Shown one piece after another: positions 12,155 to 24,456 of a DNA stretch of 64,000 bases. This stretch comes from Siphonodentalium dalli. Taxonomy: Eukaryota > Mollusca > Scaphopoda > Gadilida > Siphonodentaliidae. The stretch's first letter is position 1; every line of letters starts with the position of its first letter. A model generated the notes under the pieces. The model was not told the origin of the DNA and searched no databases. It saw only the letters and a list, made by a program, of their open reading frames with translations. The position numbers and the translations under genes were made by a program. The stretch lies in the NCBI GenBank assembly GCA_032622095.1, contig CP136062.1, positions 197,229,887 through 197,293,886 of the forward strand. Reading direction: 5' to 3'.

Positions 12155-12706
12155 CGTGTCTAAGTGGCGACTGCCGACTGGTGTTATGATGTCACAGTTG
12201 ATTCATACGCACGCGAGCCTTGTATTGCTCAGATATGGACAAGTTACTTCAAAATGATTTTACAACTATCTTGTGGCTTTTTTTTTGGCTTGTAGCAATC
12301 ACAAATACTGGTTCAACATTTTAATTTTGACACCAAAACATTGCTACGGTGTGACCAGATATGCTATACACATAGTTTGCAATCCTAAAATTATATTGCT
12401 ATATGGGTCAAATTTGATGACTTATTTTGAAGTAGATCATACAACAAAGCTCTACTCTGGCTACGCCCATAAATTCTCATAATATTCCACCAGTTCAAAA
12501 CCAGGGATCATTTTGATTCTCTGCATGACGGGAAATTTATGACATTGAAAAAAAGCAACGCATGTAATATATTTCTTTATTAAAAGCTGTCTCTCTGCAT
12601 GGTTGCCCACTTCCAACAGTTCAGATGCCGCTTCTGGTGTGCACTCATATGCAAATTGCCTTTACTTGACTGACCTCTTGGTCCAGGATTGACTCGATTA
12701 TGGAAC
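12152..12706. other. No gene recognised
   Basis: Short ORFs only (69 codons at 12273-12482). No repeat family assigned. Confidence 0.45.
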
Positions 12707-12800
12707 CTTTACTCAGCACCAGAGGGGCCTGCGGCCCCTTTGTGCGATAGGAACCTGCGACATCTTTGCGCACATTTTGATCATTCGAATATTTTAATTA
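12707..12800 (+). repeat. Dispersed repeat family D, copy 2
   Basis: Shares the TTTACTCAGC start, a GGGGCCTGCGGCCCC stem, GCGCACATTTTGATCATT and the following T/A homopolymers with the copies at 1851 and 24381. Fragmentary. Confidence 0.55.
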
Positions 12801-12872
12801 AATTTTTTTTTTATTAAATTTAAAACAAACACAAATTATTCAACTCCTTACTCAATTTAACAACACATTTTG

Positions 12873-13360
12873 TTCAATTCAGTAGTTTCAGTTAGTTATA
12901 TCTTCAATGTGTAAGAACATGATATACAGCCACAACGCAAGGTGCGCCACGAACAGACGTGCATATAATCATACACTTCGGTGTACTAATGCGCTAATAA
13001 GGCACTCGACTGGGATTATAATGCCTCTAGAGAAATCTGTAGAAGCCAAAAAAGAGTAGCTTGAAAATCACAAGTAATTGTAGTCATTGTATCTGTTAGA
13101 GAGATATAAAAGGATCTCTTTGGATGAGCTTTCTTGCGAAGCCAACACAGTTAAAGATATGCCCACCAGTATAGAGTTGCATCGGCAACAAAGTCATTAA
13201 AAGATTCTAACATTATTTTATTCTATTTTGTAGAACAAAGACACACAGACCGTGATTGTCGGGTCAAACGAACTTTTCTGATGGAGAAAACATAGACCAT
13301 CTGGACTTTTAAAGGTACGTGTGTTCAACCTATTGCTGTCCCCCGATAAACTCTGCCATA
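12873..13360. other. No gene recognised
   Basis: Nothing identifiable beyond AT-rich sequence leading into the LINE remnant. Confidence 0.4.
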
Positions 13361-13640
13361 CGTACGTTACGATTTACATTGGTTACCTGTCCGTTACCGA
13401 ATTAAATTAAAACTACTGGTATTATTCGCGCTCTCGGTGGAACAGCAACTATTTATTACCCGTTGGGGAGCTTTAATCGAAGAGGTCATATGTAGAAAAG
13501 GTCGAAATAGAAATAGGCTTCCGTCACTGCCAATATTAGACCATCCTATGTCAAGGGACAGAGCCTTTCGCATCACTGCGCCAACTCTACGAAACAGTCT
13601 ACCACGAGTCACCCGTATTCATCGCTAACTTTCTAAATAT
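13361..13640 (+). pseudogene. LINE reverse transcriptase C-terminal remnant
   Basis: In shifting plus-strand frames the sequence gives an LHWLPVRYRIKFKLL-like stretch near the start. At 13551-13620 it gives DRAFRITAPTLRNSLPRVTR. This pair is characteristic of the C-terminus of Jockey-superfamily LINE proteins (CR1/L2 type), which read HWLPV.RI.FK..L and F..AP.LWNSLP. Frameshifts separate the two parts and the catalytic core is absent. It is a 5'-truncated, decayed copy. Confidence 0.72.
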
Positions 13641-13815
13641 GCAACGGGAATAGCATTACATAGATCTACCATGTAACATATGTCAGTTTCGTTGTCATGC
13701 ATTAAGGGCTTGAATAAGTCAAGGCAAGACATTTGTCCATATTTACTTATTTTGTTATAAAATAAATCTAAAGGGCGTAAACTATTCTAAGTATAATGTG
13801 ATCAGTGTTTTTTGA

Positions 13816-13923
13816 GCGATTCTCAGTGGTTCGCGGTGATTCTCAATGGTTCGCGGTTATTCTCAGTGGTTCGCGGTGATTCTCAGTGGTTCGCGGTGAT
13901 TCTCAGTGGTTCGCAGTGATTCT
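13816..13923. repeat. Minisatellite, 20-bp unit, about 5.5 copies
   Basis: Tandem units TGATTCTCAGTGGTTCGCGG with a few substitutions (CAATGG, GGTTAT, GCAGTG variants). Confidence 0.97.
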
Positions 13924-14910
13924 TGAATAGCCCTGGTCAGTATCCAGTATTTCTGTCGATTCATATTAATCCAATCCAGGCAAGTTCACGACACTTTCAA
14001 ACTTTTAGTTGAAACATTTATACATCTTATACATTAGTATTATATCGAATATACAACAGTTAGACGAGTGTACTAATGCACCATTTAACAAGTAATGCCC
14101 TCTTCGTCTTTGAGAAGAATGCACACGACACATCTGTGGATGGGGTACCACTATCTTGTCGGAGAATCTCGCACGTTCATTCACCATGCCATGACACCAG
14201 AGAGCGGTGCTCGCGGACATGTTCCAGCAAAATTAGCGGCGGTCAATGATATAATTTGTCCGGCTGATATCTCTCTGCTATTGTCTATGGCATTAGCGGA
14301 AACCCAATATAGATAATGGCCGTTTAGCTGAGTCATCATTCGGACAAAGATATGATCCTGAGAGGAAATTCATGTCCACAGTTGACACAAATGACCCCCA
14401 TTATTATAAGCGATACTGGGGAAATCCAGCCCTTACGATTCATTGACCCCGTAACAATGTTCACGAAGAACGAGCAATGTACTGGGAATTGGACTGGGTA
14501 CTGATGCCCGAAACAATCGGCTATGTGCTCCGGATAAATGGGTCGGTGATATACGGGCGTTCTGATCGGGAGTCCATGATTGACGTGGCATGATTAGCAG
14601 CATTAACGGATCCCGGGCTCGATACTAGCCTTTCTGACATCCGTCACAGTGTAATCTACACTAGAATAATGACCACCAAATTAGGTTAACAGAATATACT
14701 GTGTCGATTGTGGTCACAGCGAACATATCAATACACTCTACTTACGCATACTTGGAGTGTCTATGATAAACGATATATAGCCGAAAGTTACCATTTCGAT
14801 TTAAGTACATGTAGATGAATGTCGTGGATTTTTCCCCGGAGCAAGCAAGTGATATTTATAGTTGATTGGAGGGTCAGAATGTGATATGAAACGTCGGCGA
14901 ATTATACATA
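13924..14910. other. No gene recognised
   Basis: Two opposite frames of 71-73 codons overlap at 14005-14316 without domain features. No repeat assigned. Confidence 0.45.
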
Positions 14911-15183
14911 GTATGGGCTCACATTACCCGATGTGTCACCAGAAAGGGGAATTTCAACGACCACCATTTTTAGGTTGCCCAACTATTCTAATTTCGGGAT
15001 CCGGTTGTTGCGGGGTCAATATAGGGGGCACAATATGATTTTTTCCACATTTTCCTCATGCTACCCAACCTTATTTTTATTCATTTTTCGAGTTAGTTCC
15101 TGTGCAAGTCTAAGATGCTTAAGCTGTATTCAATTTATCTTTTTCTTCCTTTGATATGGATGACAGTTATGTGAGTGGTATTG

Positions 15184-16038
15184 AAAATGGTAAAACGTTT
15201 TTTTTAAAAAATTATTATAATTTTTTTTATTGGAACAGACATCAATGAATGAATGTAAATACATACAGGGTACATGTTATTATAGATAAAGTTATATTCT
15301 TCCAATTCTCTCACATCTCGCTCACTTCATTTACACGTCTTTCGTACAACATATCCACTCCCAGTGACTTACATGTGAATAGGGATAAATCGAATAATGT
15401 GTTAATTTTATATAGTAATCCAGATTTTAAATCTTTTGAACTTTGTTCCTGTGTATGGGGCATCGGTACGACATCTAACTATAGACGGCATTGTGGTATT
15501 GGGGCGATAATAGTATTTCTTGGGTATAGTAATTAAGGAGTTATTGGCATCGTGTGGTATACTTCTCACATTGGTATCTATAATTCAATTCTTTGAGGAA
15601 AACATTTAGCGATAAGTTAATTGGCTTGAATTTGGTCCTATAAATGTATTGTTTAATTAGAAGCCATAGCATGTTCGTTATATAATTCGGATTCGTTAGT
15701 GATGAACCGAGAATCATTGTCATCTGTTGGGGACAGAGATCAATGCTGTTAATTTTACCCCAATCGCTGAGTGCCTTAATGAATTTATGAACGTGAACAC
15801 AGTTCCAAAATATGTGGGAGATGTCTTCTGTCTCGCTTTTACATCTATCGCATTTATCATCTTGTCGTAAATTGGACATTTTAAGAAACTTGTTAGTTGA
15901 TAATATTCGTGAGTTTAGCCATTGCAGCTTTGTGACAGGCGTCGTGAGAAAGGGTAGTTTATCTAGTTTACACCATTGAATTGTGTTGTCAGGAAAAAAC
16001 GCTTGCCATTTTTTGTGTAAAAAACCCCCAGATAATCG
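15184..16038 (-). mobile_element. 5'-truncated LINE inserted in foldback left arm
   Basis: Absent from the right arm, whose empty site reads GGTATTGACGTTTGAGC on the complementary strand. The insertion is bounded by ATTG(A) at 15180-15183 and 16039-16042, a short target duplication. The minus-strand order is coding end, then about 350 bp of 3' UTR, then a T/A-rich tail at 15184, as expected of target-primed insertion. It predates or postdates the MITE at 16071 independently, since the two do not overlap. Confidence 0.82.
15541..16038 (-). pseudogene. LINE C-terminal zinc-knuckle (zf-RVT-like) region
   Basis: The open frame 15541-15879 (112 codons) encodes a CDRCKSETEDISHIFWNC motif, the Cys-x2-Cys...His-x4-Cys zinc-binding tail found after the reverse transcriptase of many LINEs. 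Upstream codons to about 16038 continue the match in the same style (tryptophan-rich WQAFF and LQWLNSRIL-like segments). The catalytic RT domain is missing because the copy is 5'-truncated at the insertion boundary. The protein is non-functional on its own. The clade is uncertain. Confidence 0.78.
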
Positions 16039-16070
16039 ATTGACGTTTGAGCTGTGACTTATTTTGTTAA

Positions 16071-16459
16071 CCCTTTACCCAACAAACCGGCCAAAACCGG
16101 CCAAATAAAGCTTCAACAGCCTAAAATATCTTCGGTCTGTCTCAATAGAACCATACACATATGGATATCACTGGAACCGGCTCCTTGACCACATTGTGAT
16201 AGTTACAGTTATGCCCTGTGCCAATGCATTCTCTTATATATGCGAGTCGACCATAGGTCGCCTCGCATATATAAGATAATGCATTGGCCTAAAAATCATT
16301 TTTTAACACTTTTTATCATTTTTTCTTACATTCTTTAACAATTTTATAATTTTTAATGTGTTAAGCCAATGCATTCTCTTATATATGCGAGGCGACCTAT
16401 GGTCGACTCGCATATATAAGAGAATGCATTGGCACAGGGCCCTTTTGTTGGGTAAAGGG
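16071..16459 (-). mobile_element. TTAA-flanked MITE, subfamily A, copy 3
   Basis: 389 bp, opposite in orientation to copies 1 and 2. TTAA lies at 16067-16070 and 16460-16463; termini CCCTTTACCCAACAAACCGG and TTTTGTTGGGTAAAGGG. Both hairpins are present. The right arm of the surrounding foldback keeps the empty site (complement of CGCTAATCGTGAACG near 20775), showing that the element entered at one TTAA-like site and duplicated it. Confidence 0.92.
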
Positions 16460-16463
16460 TTAA

Positions 16464-17570
16464 TCGTGAATGTATTTTTTCCCCGCTGATTCAGCTAAAT
16501 ATGCCTGTTTCAACTCCGTTTATCAAAAATTTATCGGAAGTTGTCACCATATGAATGTATTTTTGTGATCCGTGGCATATTTGCTATTGGATGGATGTGT
16601 TATTGTTGCTCTATGTTGTACGTAGTGCGAATACAGGGCAAAAACTTACCCCTCCCCAATATGATATTTAGTGACGCATTTGACAAATAGTCGGATTACT
16701 TATGTTATATGACATGTTTGCTTGTTTAAAGCGACATGAAAACAAATGTTATATGCATATTAAGTCTATTGTCAGGATTGACTTGTTTCCATTCTTAAAT
16801 TTTGGAGTGTCGACCTAAAACGGTGTCAAAATGAGAGCATTTATTTGTATCGAAAATGATAGATAGTGCCATTTGGCGTATGGTGATCAGTGCTATTTGA
16901 AATATTATGACAACTGCAAAGTGTGAACCTCAGACATATATTTGAAAATTTGGATGTGGTCAGTGAGTCCTTGCTTGCTACAGTTGTGATAAAAATATAA
17001 CATTGGACCCTATAGAGATTCTCGTATTTGGGATAAATGGCACCCTTTTGTGTAAAATGTGAAATGAAATTTCTAAAAAATACTATGTATGAAACTCAGG
17101 TGCTGTTTGGAAAAATTTGGATGTGGTCAGATTATTCTTACTGGCTACAGTTGTGATCAAAATTTAACGTTGAACCTACGGAAAATATTTTGTTATATTA
17201 CTAAAACTTTGATAGTAATATCACTAAACGGTCACCACTTGTTATTACATGAAGACAATACAATCACGTCTGACCCACTGTAACAATCAGAAATATAATT
17301 CATGCAATAGTCGATATACTTAAGCTTCTAGATACAGTACTGGGCAAAAGTAGGTGTAGAATGGTTTGTAATGACCCCGATATCATACCGTCTGATGCAT
17401 GTTGGGTCAAGTGAAAAATTATCACAAGCCTATAGTTTTTTGTTTTCACGATGTGGCTACATAGTATATTATTGTTTTATTGATACCTGTTATCAACTGA
17501 CTAGTGTGGAGGCCAATTGCAGATCATAACGAGTTGTAATGTGATACTTACAGATGATACTCCATCATCA
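16464..17570. repeat. Foldback left arm, inner part
   Basis: Inverted counterpart of about 19690-20775, with shared blocks such as GGGCAAAAACTTACCCCTCC, TTTGGAGTGTCG and GATCATAACGAGTTGTAATG. It also has an internal direct repetition (GAAAATTTGGATGTGGTCAG at about 16942 and a close copy near 17112), mirrored in the right arm. The arms are clearly diverged, so they are not recent. Confidence 0.85.
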
Positions 17571-17599
17571 TCGTCATCGCACATGCACCCAGCGTTTCT

Positions 17600-19640
17600 G
17601 TGTCATCCCTTCTACATTTATATGGTGTCGATTTACCTGTGTGCAAATCATTTATGACGTTATAAGGTGTCCACTTGGTGAGCGCTGTTCTTTATATGGT
17701 GTGCATTCATCGTTATATATTGTCCATTTACCTTTATATGGTGTGTTTTTACCTGTATATGGTGTCCAGCATTCACCATTAAGATGATGTCATCTGTTCT
17801 CTATATGATATGCATACATCTTTGTATGATGTTGCTCCACCTTTATATGGTGTCCATTCATCTTTATATGATTTTCAATTGTCGTCATATGACTCATATG
17901 GTGTGGAAATGTATTTATATGGAGTGAAAATATATGTATATGGCTATAGCATGATGCTATAGCATATCATACAGACATATGCTCAGAATATAAAGTCCTA
18001 TACACATATAAAGTCCTATACACATATAAAGTCATATACACATATAAAGTCGTATACACATATAAAGTCCTATACACATCATATAAAGTCATATGTACAA
18101 CATTTAAATAACAGCGGCCATCGTCATAAATGGTCACCATCTACAGATAAAGGTAAATGGACACCATATAAAGGTAAAAACCACATCATATATAGGTAAA
18201 TACACACCACATAAAGGTAAATACACACCATATTAACAGTGAATGGACAGAATATGAGGTAAATGGACAAACAATACAGATGAATGGTAACTACATACAG
18301 GTGAATAGACACCATATAAGGTGGTTGGAAACCATATAAAGGTAAACACACCATATAAAGGTGAATGGACACCATATAAAGACATTTGCACACCATATAA
18401 ATGTGAATTGACTCCACACAAAGGAAACAACACACAATGGACACCATCTAAAGGTGAATTGACATCATGTAAAGACATTTGCAGACCATACAAATGTGAA
18501 TGGACACCACTAGAAAGGTGAATGGACACCATATAAATGTGAATGGACATCATATAAAGACATTTGCACACCATACAAAGGTGAATGGACATCATATAAA
18601 GACATTTGCACACCATACAAAGGTGAATGGACATCATATAAAGACATTTGCACACCAGACAAAGGTGAATGAACACAAATAGAAAGGTGAATGGACACCG
18701 ACAGAAAGGTGAATGGACACCATATATAGGTGAATGGACAGCACATAAAGCCATTTGCACACCATATAAAGGTAAATTGACTCCATATATCGGTGAATGT
18801 ACCCCATAGAAAGGTGAATGGACACCATATAAAGGTGAATAGACACTATAAAGACATTGGCACACCATGTAAAGGTGAATGGACACCATATAAAGACATT
18901 TACACACCATATAAAGGTGAATGGACACCATATAAAGACATTTGATCACCAAAAGGGTGAATGGACACCATATAATGACATTTTCACACGATATAAAGGT
19001 GAATGGACACAATATAAAGATATATTCACACCATATAAATGTGAATGGACACCATATAAAGACATTTATTTACACACCATATAAAGGTGAATGGACACCA
19101 TATAAAGATATTTGCACACCATATAAAGGTGAATGGACACCATATAAAGACATTTTCACATCATATAAAGGTGAATGGACACCATATAAAGACAGTTGCA
19201 CACCATATAAAGGTGAATGGGCAGCATATAAATGTGAATGGACACAATATAAAGGTGAATTGACACTATATAAATGTGAATGGACACAACAGAAAGGCGA
19301 ATGAATACCATATAAAGGTGAATTGACACCATATACAGAACAGTGCTCACCATTATAAAGGTGAATGAACACCACATATGGACATCTGCACATCATATAG
19401 AAGTGAATAGACACCACGCAAATATGAATGGACGCCATAATACAACATTTGCTTACCATATAAAGGTTAATGAATGCCATATAAATGTGTATGGACACCA
19501 TATAAAGATGAATGGACACCATATAACGACATATGCACATCATATAAAGGTGAATGAATGTCATATAAAGGTGAATGGACACCATATAAAGGTGGAATGG
19601 ATATCATATTATGTACATGTACGACAACCCCACAAGGCAG
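17600..19640. repeat. Orientation-switching 21-22 bp minisatellite
   Basis: From about 17600 to 17890 units read TTTATATGGTGTCCATTCA. From about 18110 to 19640 they read the complement, with ACACCATATAAAGGTGAATGG alternating with ACACCATATAAAGACATTTGC. The right half is about five times longer than the left. A 21-base period keeps frames open and makes artificial ORFs of up to 259 codons with VHSPLYG repeats. These are not genes. Confidence 0.93.
17994..18090. repeat. 18-bp tandem repeat at the foldback centre
   Basis: About five units of TCCTATACACATATAAAG with single-base variants, located between the two orientations of the 21-bp minisatellite, i.e. in the loop of the predicted foldback. 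Confidence 0.93.
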
Positions 19641-19689
19641 CTATTACTTCCATAGAAAACAATACTCTTCTGATGTATGTTTGATAGAC

Positions 19690-21083
19690 TCTTGACAGTG
19701 ATGATGACGTAGTATAATTTACCAGTGTATTTGTCACATTACAATTCGTTATGATCTACAATTTGGCTTCAATCACTAGTCTGTTGCTAACACGTATCAA
19801 CAAAATTTCACATTGTGAAAATGGTGATAATTTTTCATTTGACTCAACATAATTATGCAGCAGGCTGCATATTATCAGTGGCATTACAAAGCATTGTGCA
19901 CATACTTTTTTGCCAAGTACTGTATCTAGAAGCATAACTATATCGACTATATTGGATGAATTAGATTACTGATTGTTTCGATGAATGTCTCGTCTTTCTA
20001 TATTAGCACTTGGTGGCCGTGTAGTGACATTACTATCAATGTTCGAGTAAAATAACAAAATACTAGTATTCTCCACAGGGTTCAATGTTAAAATTTGATC
20101 AAAATGGTAGCCAGTGAGAATAGTCTAGTCACATAACTTTATCCCAAAATTGCGCCTGAGTTTCATACATAGTATTTTTTTGAAATTTCAATTCATATAT
20201 AATCATACGCAACATGGCGCCATTTATCCAAAATACAAGAATCTCCATAGAGTTCAATGTTAATTTTTTATCGCAACTGTAGCTATTACGAACCCATAAC
20301 CAAATTTTCAAATATATCTTTGAGGTTCATACCTAGCAGTTTTTGTGACAACATTTCAAATCGCACCGATCACAATACGTCAAATAGCACCATCTATCAT
20401 TTTGGTAAAAAACTAAACGCTCTTTAAATTATGTTGACCTCATTTTAGGCCGACACTCCAAAATTCAAGAATGGTGACAAGTCATCCTGAAAATAGACCT
20501 ACTAAGCATACAAATCTGTTTTAAGATAGCTTTAACAAGCAAAAAAATGTGGTATGCTGTAAAAAATCTGACTATTTGTCAAACGCGTCACTAAATATCG
20601 TTTTGGGGAGGGGTAAGTTTTTGCCCTCTATTCGCGCTACTTACGTCACAGGGCCACAATAATTCAACCATCCAATAGCAGATATGCCACCGATTACAAA
20701 AATACATACATATGGTGATAACATTCGACAAGTTTTTGTTAAACGGAGTTGAAACCGACACATTTACGTTCACGATTAGCGAAATACGTCACAGCTCAAA
20801 CGTCAATACCACTCACATAACTGTCCCCCAAATCAAAGGGAGAAAAAGTTAAATTGAACATAGATTAATAAGCTTAGACTGATGAACATCACAGGAACTA
20901 ACCCGAAAAATGCTTTAAAATAAGGTTGGGTAGCATGAGGAAAATGTGAAAAAAATCATATTTTGCCCCCAATATTTACCCCGCAACAACCGGATCCTGA
21001 AATTAGAATAGTTGGGCTACATAAATATGGTGGTCGCTGAAATTTCCATTTCTGGTCACACCTCAGGTAACGAGAGCCCATAC
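19690..21083. repeat. Foldback right arm, uninterrupted
   Basis: Inverse of the left arm with neither the LINE nor the MITE. It supplies the two pre-insertion sites used above: 20804-20807 for ATTG and about 20775 for the TTAA site. No ORF longer than 60 codons has identifiable content. Confidence 0.87.
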
Positions 21084-22234
21084 TAACATATATACTGTGA
21101 CAAGACTATAGTGCGGTCACACTAATTATACGCACGCAATACATTTCTCTTCGTCACTCGGCGCGCTTGTGTTGTGGGTAATTGACTTTATATAGTTATT
21201 TACTAGTCTAGTGTATATATCATGTTATTTAAATATTCATTAATGAACTAATTCATCGACTATATATGTTCTACATATCTCACTTCGACATGGAATTGAA
21301 TCAGGAAAGACAACCCGATCTGCGTCGTACAGAAATGTGACACAATCATGTAGCTACGTGTACAACAACCGAAAAGACAAACCCTTATTCACATCGTCAA
21401 TGTGGCTAGAAGCTAACGGCCTTATGAAAAAATAATGCCCATTGGACACAGGCACGCCGATGTATACACTTTACGGCAAAATACACGCAATTATACCATG
21501 CACGCCTTATCGTATTGGTATATCGCGTGTGTATATATGTGTAAAGTATACGAGCTTACACATGGGGTTGTCTATGGTATTAATCACTAGGCCACCAATT
21601 ACCTACACTAGTTTTCAACACATATGTACACGCGACCTTTCACCATAACCTTCCTGCTGGTCACATGGGTCAATACTATAACGAGTTTAATGATATTTAA
21701 AGATACCCTGTCCTATTTGACAACAACACAACACCATTTGTACGTCTGCTATATCAGAAAAAATATCTTTATTAATTAGCTATAGGTTATCGGTCGCGAT
21801 AAGTAGAAAGCTGCCTGCATCATAAGTAACATAAGTCGCCAATAAATGGAAAACACGGCCAATAAGTAAAAAAGTCGGGCAATAAGTAGAAAGGCAGCCA
21901 ATAAGTCAACGGTAACGTACATGACACCATACGTATTTAGCCTGATCGGCAAAGAATAATGGGTCGACGGAAGATAGATTACAGTTGCAAGCTTTCGGGT
22001 GAATTTACGTAAGACTGTCACTGTTTTTGGGAGTAAATATACGTGGATGAACTACAGGTATCCGTATCAATAGCATTCCCACTGGAAACAGAGAGTACTG
22101 TGAAATCGCTGCAAGTTCTCCACAAAGTTCACAAGAATACAAATTGCTGGGATAATCACGCACAAGAGTATATATCTATGTTAATATATTCATCCTTTGA
22201 AACAACAATTCCAATGTTGCTAATTAGTAAATAC
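21084..22234. other. No gene recognised
   Basis: Short frames only. A run of CCAATAAGT(A/C)-type motifs at 21836-21906 (four imperfect units of about 22 bp) accounts for an 81-codon minus frame. Nothing else seen. Confidence 0.45.
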
Positions 22235-22371
22235 TTATTAATTGGTTGTTTCCACACTGACCTAGTTATGAGGCCTCTGTCTCTCGTATAGGCCTTCGGT
22301 CTGCGGCCTCAGGCCAATACGACAGACCTCAATCTCATAACTCGGCCAATATGGAAACAACCAATTAATAA
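22235..22371. repeat. Snap-back hairpin, about 61-bp arms
   Basis: The outer 26 bases pair almost perfectly (TTATTAATTGGTTGTTTCCA with its complement). The inner part is diverged but still pairs through GTTATGAG and GGCCT blocks. The loop is TCGGTCTGCGGCCTC-like and GC-rich. A solo foldback with no ORF. Confidence 0.85.
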
Positions 22372-23319
22372 CATATAAAATCGGCCCATGGGAGCATTAA
22401 TATGCGATTTTTGGTGCCATTTTCTTTTGCCTGGTAAGCGCACACTTAGCTTAAGAAATTCTGAACATATTATGTCTTGGTTGTTGCAGTTCTCTTGACC
22501 ATCCCTTTAACACTAAAACACCACAATTTTAGTCAGTATTTCATGTATCCAACCTATAACTATGTTGGGTTTCAGGTCAAAACATAGCTATTTAACAGCA
22601 ATTTCTTACCATCAATTGTTTTTGACATTCTACGAACAATTGTGACTCCATGTAGATTCAGCTCAGCCAATAGCTTAGACTCGAACGAATCAGATATATT
22701 GATGGTTCTCAACACGACCCTGCAGCTATTCAATGTCTTGTGATGGGTAACAAACACACGTGTCTGTGGAAGCTATGTTAACTGAAGAAGAGCGTCAGAT
22801 TGAATTTTCTTTGAGCATGAAATCAGGAGATAGCCATATACTGGCCCGCTTTGCAACGTATTGTCAAGACATAGACATATGACACATAGCACCAACGATC
22901 CAAGTACTGAGGGAGGTTATGCCTCAGCAGCATTGCGACTTAGCAAGTCATCAGTGGTACGTTCAGTGCGTTGTTTTGTTCTAGTTGCCATATGGGGAAG
23001 AAATGATCGACAACTGTAGCCCAGCAGCCGCGGTGAACCACTCTTCGAAATGTGGTCTGGTCAAAGACAGGTACATAGCTGAAGTGGTGACCCGTTAGCC
23101 CAGGGATGTGGCTAGAGGGGGGTGTGGGGGGGGGGGGTGACCCGTTAGCCACACACCCATACAGCAGCTTCTCAGTACCTCACAGTACCTCATTACTAGA
23201 TTCAACATTCAACATTATCAAGACGACATTCAAAGAAATATAGGACTACAGAAATATCGTACAAGAGTAAACCGAACGATGTCACAAAAATAAAACAACA
23301 TATTGATAAGGCTGTCGTA
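22372..23319. other. No gene recognised; G-rich tract
   Basis: Includes a G-tract around 23126-23137 between two GGTGACCCGTTAGCC copies (about 23090 and 23136), a short direct repeat. Otherwise nothing identified. Confidence 0.45.
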
Positions 23320-23651
23320 CACTGTTAGAAAATACCGTCGGTTTCGTGATAGTAGTAATCTGACGGTCCCATACCGTTTTATCAGTTATACGGTGAGTTA
23401 CGGTTGTTTTATGCGCCCTGAAAAGTGTAAGTTATAATTGTGCGTGATTCCAACTTCATGCTGTCAAAATTCAACATTATTATCGGTGACTAAATTATAT
23501 ACGACAGTGACACCGTACAGTACATGCATGACTAAATCTGACTTTGCTGATATTTGCTTATTCTATTAATTAAGTGTTATTATTCAGTGCAATGCATTCC
23601 GACTGAGTATCCGGCATGTTAATTCAGTGCAATGCATTCCGGTGGCTTGCA

Positions 23652-23684
23652 ACAACGACAACAACAACAACAACAACAACAACA
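23652..23684. repeat. CAA microsatellite
   Basis: About ten CAA units inside the extra segment of the enlarged MITE G copy. It is preceded by two copies of TTCAGTGCAATGCATTCC about 38 bp apart. Confidence 0.95.
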
Positions 23685-24380
23685 ATATCAGAACGTTGAC
23701 ATTTTCGCCAATCGCAAAGTTATCGCCCAGTTATTACGCAAATTTACGCAGTCCGCTATTGGTTAGAATGTTCCTATCAAACTATCTCTACTCATTGATA
23801 TCGATAGTGTCGTGATATATCCAGTTTGATACACCATGACATCAAAATATGTGACTATAAGAGAACCTTGTCGCCAAGTCATCGCGCAGTTATTACGAGG
23901 TCTGCTATTGTCTTAAAGGTTCAATCCAACTAGCTGTGACTGTTACTGATAGTGTTGTGATGTACTCATCCACCCGTTATTTCATGAACTGTGTTTACAA
24001 GTGACTGGACAATGCCACGCTTTACATGCACTTGTTACCCAAAAAAGTATGCTATTCAGATGTTTTACTTTTACATGTACATTTGATTTTTAACTGTGAT
24101 AGATTTTTTCCTTTATGTCTTAAAAAAGGATGTCCGATTCATAATAAATAAAAAGCACACAATTATAATAAGCTCACTATGGGCCTATTTCCAAATCAAA
24201 TACATGCGAATATTTAGGTTCAATATGAACCTGTTTGCAGACCAGATGTACGCTCTTTATATATGTGTTTTCATTTTGGCCCGCGCCATGCAACTGAATA
24301 ACGGGCATAAGTCCACTATGGGCTTGTCCTATTTCAGAATCAAATAAGCCGAATATGAACCTATGTGAATATTTAGGCCC

Positions 24381-24456
24381 AAATGTGCGCGAAGTGCACA
24401 CAGGGGCGGCATCCCCTCCGACGCTGAGTAAAGGCTCCCGAAGGGAACCTGTTTCA
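24381..24456 (-). repeat. Dispersed repeat family D, copy 3
   Basis: Complement of the 1851-1930 region. It shares CTGAAACAGG, CTTCGG(G/A)AGCC, CTCAGCGTCGGA and TGTGCACTTCGCGCA-like blocks. Confidence 0.6.

Larger units (their letters stand above)
14911..21083. mobile_element. Large foldback element with minisatellite core
   Basis: The outer sequences are inverted copies of each other. The left arm runs 14911 to about 17570 and the right arm about 19690 to 21083. Without two later insertions the left arm is about 1.39 kb, the same as the right. The ends read TA|GTATGGGCTC and GAGCCCATAC|TA, compatible with a TA target duplication, though the outer limit is uncertain. Between the arms a 21-22 bp minisatellite reverses orientation, with a 21-bp palindrome (17943-17963) near the switch. 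Long inverted repeats with internal tandem arrays recall Drosophila Foldback and Galileo elements. No transposase was found. A host palindrome rather than a transposon remains possible. Confidence 0.83.

Noticed and set aside
13437..13628. Independent 63-codon gene
   Set aside because: Its C-terminus is a LINE tail motif and the upstream coding similarity is in other frames, so it is part of a decayed LINE.
18233..19012. 259-codon minus-strand ORF with VHSPLYG/VSIHLYM repeats
   Set aside because: It is read-through of the 21-22 bp minisatellite. Similar frames occur on both strands and all have the period of the DNA repeat.
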